Source of the DNA: Beroe ovata
Lineage: Eukaryota; Ctenophora; Nuda; Beroida; Beroidae
Assembly (NCBI GenBank): GCA_946803715.1
Contig: CAMPET010000074.1
Span: 127,478-150,819 of the forward strand
Direction: 5' to 3'
Length of the DNA: 23,342 nucleotides
Positions 10,345 to 20,000 of the stretch are shown here, piece after piece (the first letter of the stretch is position 1; each line of letters begins with the position of its first letter). The notes under the pieces are model-generated. The model made no database searches and was not told the DNA's origin. It was given only the letters and a program-made list of their open reading frames with translations. The translations under genes were made by a program, and so were the position numbers.

Positions 10345-11012
10345 GTTAGATTGAAACTGTTTCCCAACCCCCCCTTCACGTTGCTAAGTGCGATGTTAGA
10401 CCCCCACGCAAACCCTTGCGATGTGAGACCCCCACGCCAACCCTTGCGATGTGAGACCCCACGCCGACACGACTTCTGGTCTGATGTCGTGGGGTCTGAT
10501 GTCGCTCTACCGTAAAAATTACTTGGAGTGCAGACACTTGTGACTGATATGTGGAAAGTAACATGCCTGATCTCAACAGCTATTCGATGATACATCCGTT
10601 ACTCTCGTTACACATCATCTCTCGTTTCGTCTGAGAAAATCACTCTAATTTTTTATCAAGTTAGTTGACTCCTCCTAACATTTTAGAAAAAGTTGACGTT
10701 TGCATATCTCATGCAAGGTATGTCAAGAGTGACCAAGAAAAGTGAAGCACAATGATGAATGATGATTCTAGGTCATTTGGCCTAACTGGACATTTGGCCT
10801 AACGCCTAAAACTGCTGTTTAGGCCATTTGTCCAGTTAGGCCAAATGATTATTTCTGAAATCTCACGAAGCAATGATTTATCCTCTTCCTTTTTAGACTT
10901 CTCATGATCAAGACTCGGTTGAAATTTCACGTTTATTACCATTCTCTTATCGCCTTGCATTCTTGTGGGGAAATGTGAACTATCTACTTATCTGATACTC
11001 TAACAGCACGCA

Positions 11013-11053
<41 letters not shown>

Positions 11054-14000
11054 NAGGAAGCTATCAATGTGCAGTGTACAGAAGAGAAGCTCATCTACCA
11101 CCAGCCCTGGGTACTGAAACTTATCCAACTGTTCGAGACTCAGCGCGTGCGACACGGCATGATGGCGCTCGGGCCGTCTGGCGCCGGCAAGACTGTCTGT
11201 ATCCATATCCTGATGAAGGCAATGAGCATGTGCGGCAGCCCAACCAAGGAAATGAGAATGAACCCCAAAGCCATTACCTCACCGCAAATGTTCGGTAGAC
11301 TTGATGTAGCAACCAATGATTGGACTGATGGCATCTTTTCCACACTGTGGAGAAAAACCCTCAAAACTAAGAAAGGTGGGTGTGGTTGTAAAATATGTAA
11401 TGAAGTGAGTGAGAATGTCTTCACATCCGTCATCCGTGGTAATACTGGCGCAATACGAGCATGTATTACTCAATTTACACGTGTTTGTACAGTTTACACA
11501 CGAGAATAACCCTAGGAGAGAACATATGGTTGGTATTGGACGGCCCAGTGGACGCTCTCTGGATAGAGAACCTCAACTCCGTTCTGGACGATAACAAGAC
11601 ACTAACTCTGGCAAACGGTGACAGAATACCCATGGCACCCAACTGCAAGATTGTGTTTGAGCCGCACAACATCGACAACGCTTCCCCCGCCACTGTATCT
11701 CGGAATGGCATGGTCTACATGAGTAGCAGTGCTCTCGACTGGAAACCTATTCTACAGGTTAGCTGAGAATATGTGAGAGGGTTTCAACATGGGAAATTAT
11801 AGTGGTGTGGTCTATCTGCATAATTTCATGGAGTGATGAGGTGATTTCAAAACCGGTTTCAAAATCAACAAGTCATCGATGTGAAAATAGCATCGTGTCG
11901 AGGGAATGTTTTGGAATATCTTTGAGTTATTAGAGAGACATTTCGTTCAAGATGACGCCACCAAGCCCAAATCGGGAATTTCATCCAATTATTGCCACCC
12001 CCTGATAAGTACTAGCATATTCTAATAGATACATAATATCCAGGGCTGGCTGAATCACAGACCTCCCACGGAGAGGAATGTCTTCATGTCTCTATTCGAG
12101 GCAAGCTTCAACTCTGTCTACACCTACGTGTGGCAGAGTCTCAATCCGAAAATGGAGACACTTGAGTGTAACTACATCCGACAGGTAAAGCAACTGTGTG
12201 TTTGTGTGTGTGTATGTCTGTGTGTGTGTGTTCTATGTGTGTGTGTGTGTTCTATGTGTGTGTATGTTCTATGTAAGTGAGGGTTTATCTGACAGACGTC
12301 ATGTCTCCGACTATAATTATCATCTTGGTGAACTCTGTAGAAATGGCAGTTTCCTGTGAGACGGGAGTGATTTGGGAGTGATTCGACTCCTACTTATGAG
12401 GTTATGGAAACTTCTGATAACTGACTCTACAACATTCATTTTCTCAACTTAGGGATTCAGACTGAAAGAGAGAAGACGAAAGTATGAATCATTCATGAAT
12501 ACGCCTCATACTCAGAAATGTTTACTGTTTGTCGTGCTGCTTCATTTGTTAGTGTACGTCAAGTGGCACTTCAGAACAAAATCAGTGAATATGGTGTTCT
12601 GCTCGTTTGTTCCGTGTTTTTGTCCTTGTTTTCTCTCTCTGCGAATTCCCGGTTCCCAGTTGGATTGAAGATCATCCATGGTTGTTGCTTCACACTAATT
12701 ATTGCCGCGAAACATGTGTAACAATGGTTACACTAATTATGCCATATATTGGCATGAGGAGTCGGGACGAATTCTGTGATAACTGATTAACTAAAACTGA
12801 TTAACTATTTTGACAATTATAGTGGAGATATTCATACATTACATCATGGAATTGTCGTAAATACCTACTACAGCGCCGAGGCACTATCCAACTTGACCTA
12901 AATAACAAGTAGTGGTGTGGTGATTTAGTGTACATCCCGTTCACAAAGCATCTGCTCCAGGTGTCAGTGTGTGAAGATCTAATTGCCCATTAGCAGCTCC
13001 ACGTACCACTGATTAAGTGATTAGGTAATTAAGTGATTAGTGATGGTCTAATAGCGCCGAATTGGTGTCATTCTAATGTGGGGTTGGTATGTATTTTGTC
13101 ACCAAGACGTGTAAAATCTCATTTGATCAACATACCCTCTCAAGTATAGTAGATACTCTGTTATAGCAGGAAACTTTTACCAAGTGATGATGTAAGTTGT
13201 AACCAAAGTCCAAACCAGTATTTCATCATAGCGAAATCGCTGTGGTACCTACGTCCACAGTTGACAGTTCTATAACAATCTGTAACTCAGGGGTGCTCTG
13301 ACTATGGCATCCTCCAGTATTGTGTAAAAATCAGCCATGCGACCGCCATGTTCGGTAATTCCATCGCAAAGTTACAGCTACGTGCGGTGTTGCTTACGAA
13401 ATCGAAATCATGTTTTGATCTAATAATCACCACACGCAGTAAAAACTTATATAATTTTCCGATATTTATCATCGACTGAGTGATGCTCTTCAAGCTGCAG
13501 TACAGTACATCATCTGTTTTCATCAAGAGTATTAAAAACGTGGCCGCCGGTAATTCGTAGAAACGCTGTAACATGTTGTACTGTTTATACTCCCGGAGTT
13601 TTGGCATTATTCCAAAATATAAATCTCCGCACCTCTCTCTGCTTCTGATGTATGAACTCAGGGTGGGAAGTGTTAAATTCCATCAGAATGACAAAGTGAT
13701 AGATATGTCCGACCTACTTTATCTCCCTCTCACGATTCGTCAGAGTGTTGTCATGGTAACTACATAATACCTACAGATGTATGTATTGCTACTGTATAAC
13801 ACACAATTTGTACATGTATTGAAATCTCATTACATAGTTTTAATACATCTGAAATGTATATCATCATAGGTATATCATCTGGGTAAGGTGATAGCATCAT
13901 TAATCATTATGCCATGATTCATGATAAGATAATGATTCATTATAAATTCTTGTGTACTCATAATCACTTACTATAAAATTCCGGTTACGAAGCGATACTT

Positions 14001-17000
14001 ACTATTTTTCTCTCTAAATTGTATAATATGGATTCTATTTAATCATATATTGCTCGTTTACAATATTGTACAGTGAGATCACAGGATACTGTTTGAGTGA
14101 ATGTTGAGTGAAGAAGGTGTTCTGACGCTGCAAAGTTGACACATCAATCAGTCTAAGTACTGGACCGGCATGCAGGATATTTCCTTGTGTTTTGACAATT
14201 TACTAATTTACCCGCATCATAATGTGCCAATTCAAGTTAGGATAAATAGTTAGTTGTTGTATGCGTGCTATTCATACTTGTACAGGAGAAAGTGTTGTAC
14301 AGGACGTTATTGTAGTGAATGCATACATGACGTTATTGCTGTAAATACAGACATAACAGTGAATGTTTAATTCGACTTTCATAACACGGCACTAGTAGTG
14401 AAGCAGTAGAGAAGGGTTTAACAGAAATTTAAAGAGCTCTAGGTTAGAGTGAGTTATTTTACCCATAATAAGGGACTGAAGTGATAAGTCAGCTTGTATG
14501 CTATGTCGACATTCGGCATCATGTGAGAAGGGGTTAAAACTGAAGTTATCGCGCCACATTTGCGGGATAAATTGCAAACTTTTCCCTCAATTTTAACCCG
14601 CTATCTCTGCAGGCTGCACGAAGTGGTAGAAGAAGCACCGTGAGCAGTATTAACGAGTCACTTAACGAGTCGAGGTCCGATTCTCGGCCCACAACACCGG
14701 GGTACACTTCGGAGATAGCGGAGCTGAGGAGCAAACTCCTGCAGTACGAGGAGGAAATGTGAGTGAGGGTGGTGTCAAGGGGGAGTGGTGTCGAGGGGGA
14801 GTGGTGTCAAGGGGGAGTGGTGTCAACTGTGGTCTATGGGACTAGTGTCAATTAGATGTGGTGTCAAAGGGTAAGTAGTGTCAAGCGAGATTTTGGTCAC
14901 GAGCGGAAGTGGTGTAAGGGGAAAGTTGTGTCAGCGTTTATGTAGTTGGATTCTTGAACGTTTCTGTTCGGGGATACACCAATGTACTAAATCTGCTTGA
15001 CAAATGGAATGTTATGAGTGTAACAGGCCCAAGCACATAACATTTACATGCTGTTGAAGTGATATCATCGAATCATTCTTAGGTCTTGTGAATTCCTAAC
15101 ATATTGTCTTTAAAGAACGGTGAAAAGTTGTCGTCATGGAAAAACCATCGTTAAACACAATCCCTTTTATGCGAATGCACAACTTTAAAATACCGTGTGC
15201 TTTATGATGAAATCGAGCACGCTACACTGCTTTCGCGATAATCATTTGTCAGAATTGCAAACTTCGCGTAGCGCGCGGCGTAAATTCTGTGATGCGTGAG
15301 GTTTCCCAATGCGCGAAATTTGAATTATGCGATCATTTTCGTTGAAATATCTTTAAGCCCAAATTTGAAATCAAGTATATGCTTACCACATTGTTAACTT
15401 GCGTGTCTGTATGAACCACGAAGGGATGATTAGACGATTGTTCTTAAATTTGCCCTACTTTCTGAGAAATCACGATTGTAGACGTGTTATCTGGTGTACA
15501 ACTTTAAATCTTCCCGCGGAAATTTGAAACTATTAACAATCTGGATCATATATAATGCGCATAACAATGCGCTTTTGTTCTTCGATAAACAAATTGTAAT
15601 TACAGAGAGACAAAGACGGATACAATCGCACGACTGAGAGACGAGAACCAGGCTTCTGCTGAGCACATAATGCGGCTCAAAAACGAGGTATCCAGAGAAA
15701 TTGCCATGAATCAAACTCGAAATGAACATATGAATCAGCAATCGGTTTGAAATTTTTGTCTTCCTTCCCATTTTCAAACCCTCTCGACCCTCAGTACCGT
15801 ACACTGTATGACGACGCACAATCGGCGCGCATTTACCGTGACGAGATTGATGCTCTTCGGACGAAGGCGGAAAAACTCGACAAATACGAAGCGGACATCG
15901 CGAAATATCGCGACAAACTCGAGGATATGGAGTATCTAAAGAACCGGGCTAAGGAGTTGAAGAACCATAACGATCAGCTTGTTGAGATGAATGATTTGTT
16001 GAAAGAGGAGCTGAGGAGTAGCGAACAGATTAGCAAAGCTATTATCGGTGAGAAATCTTGTAAATTATAGATGTGAATGTTTTATTTAGTTTTAAACAAG
16101 GCTATGGATAAGTGACTGGAGAAACTATCCATCGATTGTATGAAATGTACTTCTCTCAGTCTTTCCCTTCATGCACAAACTTAATAATCTCTCTCATTAA
16201 TTGTCAGAATATCGACAACTCGCTCTAGGAACATTATCAGTTGCTCCCCTCAGCCGAAGAAGAGAAGAATATCAAGCTGCGGGCGATGTTGGAGGAAGTC
16301 GGAGCTCAGAAAGAGTACGGTGAGAAAGTCATCCATGATCTCAAGAATAAGAAGAAACAGATAGAATTGGAGTTAAAACACAGGTAAGTGAGCGGTTCTA
16401 GATAAATGAGAAGGATGGAATTTTTTATTTGATTTATTCACTATTTCAATTTGGTTTATTTCAGTGCGAATATGGTGCAACACATGCAGAAAGAAATTGA
16501 TGAGCTCACAGCGTCCAACAATGAAACAAGGTTTGATTGCTATAGCTACGCAAACTTTGGCAAATTCGAGAATGTTAGTGTAGAGTTGTTTTCAATGCCA
16601 CGTGGTGTCAAGAGAGAGTGATGCCAAGCGAATGTTGTGTAAACAAAGCCTCAAATAGTGCCAATGGAAGTGGTGTAATAACGGGATGATCTTAGTGTGT
16701 CATTTGTAGTAAGGTTCCGGAGAGTTGCTGAGTAGAATATGATTAGACTATCAACTTCTGTGACAGAGTGGTCTGTACGGAACCCCACAGACAGGAAATG
16801 TTTTCTTGTGAAAACACTTGATAATCTCCGCAGATTAGCACTGTTGGAGCGTGACGGCGAGGGTGGTGGTGGTGTCAAGTACTGCATGTCCGCTGAGACA
16901 GAGCTGTCTCAGGACGATCAGGGACAGACACCCATCATCAACAGACGTAGGAGTGAGTAGCGTATACTAGTTCCCATTTACTGAGACTGAGAATTTTGGG

Positions 17001-20000
17001 TCTATGGTCGCCTTATTATTGCAGTTTTTCATATCGACACCGGCACAAGTTGCTAAATTTTATATTCGGGCCGATCTAGTATGAGACGATCTTGTAGCAG
17101 CTGTGACGAAAGTGAGAATTGTGACCAATCTAGTAAAAATGCTACAACTTTTGCTGCCTCAACTTTTACAACAAATTTTTGCTCCCGACAGGTACGATAA
17201 AGGAAGCCGGAAAGGAAGATCTGAATACGGAAGCTCTAAACAGCAAGATTAAACGACTCGAGCTAGACAACATGCACTTAAAAACACAAACTGAGAGCCT
17301 CAAAAACTCAAACGCCAGGGTGAGCTGTTGTATGAAATTAACGAATTTTTATGCCGAGAACTCCACTCTGACTTGGTAAATGTTTCCTCATTTTGCAGTT
17401 GCAAGAGTTTGAGCAAAGCACTGAGAAAGATAAGCTGGTTATTGACACAAAGCAAGCTGAGATAGCCAGACTTCAGAACGAAATACAACTAGAGGTTGGG
17501 AGACATTATTCTTGTCATTTTTCATCCTTATCTCATATACGGATTTTGATCAAATAAAGTAGTGAAATACAGCACCCATTGAGGAATTCTCCCAGAAAAC
17601 AAAGGTCGAGAATGTACAACAGAAAGTGGATGAGGCTTATTCCATACTAAAGGAGATTGGATACAATACGGAGAAATTGAGTGAAGTCAATGTCATCAGT
17701 GACAGGGAGTAAGTAGTGCCACCCATCCTTGTCCTGCGCTTTCCATAATATTTTTGTGGAGGCTTCACCAATGATGATTTACTAACAAATCTTCCTTCAT
17801 TTCTGTCTATAATTTTCGACTGGATTTTGATACGTTTTCGATAACAAATAGTGGAATTTTCCCGAGATCATTATCAGACAATGAAGTTGATTTTGTTGGA
17901 AATATCGACTCTCTTCAGACTCGACATGACTCTCTCTCTACAGGAAATTCCTAAAGTACGAGGAGAGGCTGAAACAGAGTCTGAATCATTCCATCAAGAT
18001 GAAGGAAGAACGGATTGCTGTGTTGGAGGACAGAGTGAAGGAAAACACACACCAGAACGATAGCCTCAGACAGGTTACACATCTCTTTACATCTTTTTAC
18101 GCCCGTTGCAACTTATTAATGCTCATAGTCATTACAACTGGGAAGATTTGTATCATTGAATATAATATGAGCTCAAATCTTCCCAACTTCTGTAGCTTGG
18201 AATGATTGATCTCGTATACTCGAGTATTGATTACAAACTGATTTATTTAATGAGAGGAAAATGATTCCAGGAGTTATCGATCATCAAGCGACAGAATAAG
18301 AGTGTTCTCAAGCAGAATAAGAGTCTACAAGAGAGTATGGATGCCAGCATTACGAGGTTTAAACTGAGCTCAAATACTTCATACCCCGTCTAAAAATCAC
18401 AGATCTCGTTTGAAGATGTTTTATCGTGTAATCCATGATAGAAGAATGTGCTTGTTCTATTTGACCATTATACGTATCCTACTAATTCTCAACCCCAAGT
18501 TTTTCCAGTCACCAGAACAGCGACTCGCCCACACGGCGGATCAGCAAGGGAGTCCAATACGAGCATCACGTGTCGATGTCATCAACTCCGATCAAACAAC
18601 GTGCATCACTCGTTGTTGCCATGACATCACCCAAGATAAACATCAGTTCGATCAAGGAGAATGAGGCTCGCGTCGGAGCGGCGGCGGCTGATGATTCGAA
18701 CATCCTTGATGTGAGCTACGAGTCTGTCTCTCTGAGTGAGAGTGACGCTGCGTTACAATTGCTCAGACAGGATGTCGTGGATTTGAAGGATGAGAATGAT
18801 AAGCTCTTCCTGGATAAGGAGAGACTTGAGGTATGCTAAAACTATCAATTATTGCTGTTTTGATGGAAGTTCTCTGTTCTGATTGAGAGATTGCTGTCTA
18901 ACGACACCGCAGATTATTATAGACGTTGGCAATGGATGCACATCGTAATCATTGCTGCAATTACGTCTGCAAAACACGATTCTATGTTTCAGCAAGAAGT
19001 ACAGGAGCTTCAAGTTGAACGGAGATCACACTTGGCAGAAATACAGAACCTTCGGGAACAAAACATCAGTCTCAAAAGCAAGGTCTGGATCTCACGATAT
19101 CATTCTTCAATCTGCTCTTACAATACCACTCGAATTTAATCCCATATATTATCAAGCGTTTCCTCCCTCCCTCCATTTTCCAACACTCCCCCTCTCTATT
19201 GCCCAGTTCCGCTCCCTCCCCCCACTTTCTCCCTCCTCCACTCCTTCCATCCCCCACTCTCTTCCCACCCTCCCCAACTTCCTCCCTCCCTCCCTCCCTC
19301 TCTTCCCAACTCCCTCCCTCCCTCCACTCTCCCTCTCTCTCTCCCCATCCTCCCCCTCTCTCTACCAATCCCCCTCTCTCCACAGTACGAGGACAGATCC
19401 CGTGAGAATAGGAAACAACGCACGAAGCTGGAAGAGTTTGAGATAGAGTGTCAAGCTCTGGAGGAGGTGAATGACAAGTTAAAACGGGCGTGTGAGGAGT
19501 TGGAATCAGATAAGAACTACGTGAACGCGCAGTGTAACAAATTACTCATACAGGTAGATGTTAGTGGGCAGTTAATTGACTTTAATTGGTCAATTATCTA
19601 TCATGATGCTCGAAAATTTTTGTAAGTATCGAGAGCGCTGTCCCGTAATTCGGCCCCATTTTCTCACTCTCGGCATCCCAGAACCAAGAACTGTTGATAA
19701 AGACAATAGAGGACCAAGAGAAGAATAGGGAAGAGACGAGGGTATTCCAAGATCAGATCATGAGCATGAAACAAGATAATCAGCAACTTGCCATGAACCT
19801 TGCTCTGAAATCTCAGCAAAGTGCGGAAAACAAGAAAAAACCGTTCTACAAAAACCTGTTTAAATCCAAGAAACCCAAGGTGAGTAATACTTTTCATTGA
19901 TTGGATGGATTTCATTGATTGTAAGGCAAACGTTCTTATTGGGTGTTGAATCAATGTTGAATTATGCGTCAGTGAATCCAAAGAATGAAAACGCAACCCC

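Larger units (their letters stand above)
14613..19879 (+). other. coiled-coil exons of the CCDC88-like gene
   Basis: Fifteen exons. The first (14613-14758) is a Ser/Thr-rich linker with [20 protein letters not shown] and TTPGYTSE, followed by heptad-rich helices. Exon 18509-18830 interrupts the coil with a disordered, phosphosite-rich insert ([19 protein letters not shown]) before the helix resumes. The block ends in exon 19682-19879 with the basic [12 protein letters not shown], placed like Girdin MRKLIKSKKD, a region reported to bind phosphoinositides. Helices support dimerisation in this family; the lipid role here is inferred from position and charge. Confidence 0.8.

Noticed and set aside
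13302-13607. Minus-strand open frame of 101 codons inside the large intron
   Set aside because: Composition looks random and no domain or transposon protein motif is visible.
12185-14612. Further dynein exons continuing the AAA2-AAA3 region
   Set aside because: No frame in this stretch shows dynein motifs or conserved blocks expected after the recognised part.
19072-19446. Pro/Ser-rich and Gly/Glu-rich open frames on both strands
   Set aside because: They are translations of the C/T-rich intron repeat; the true coding frame here is the short exon 19386-19553.
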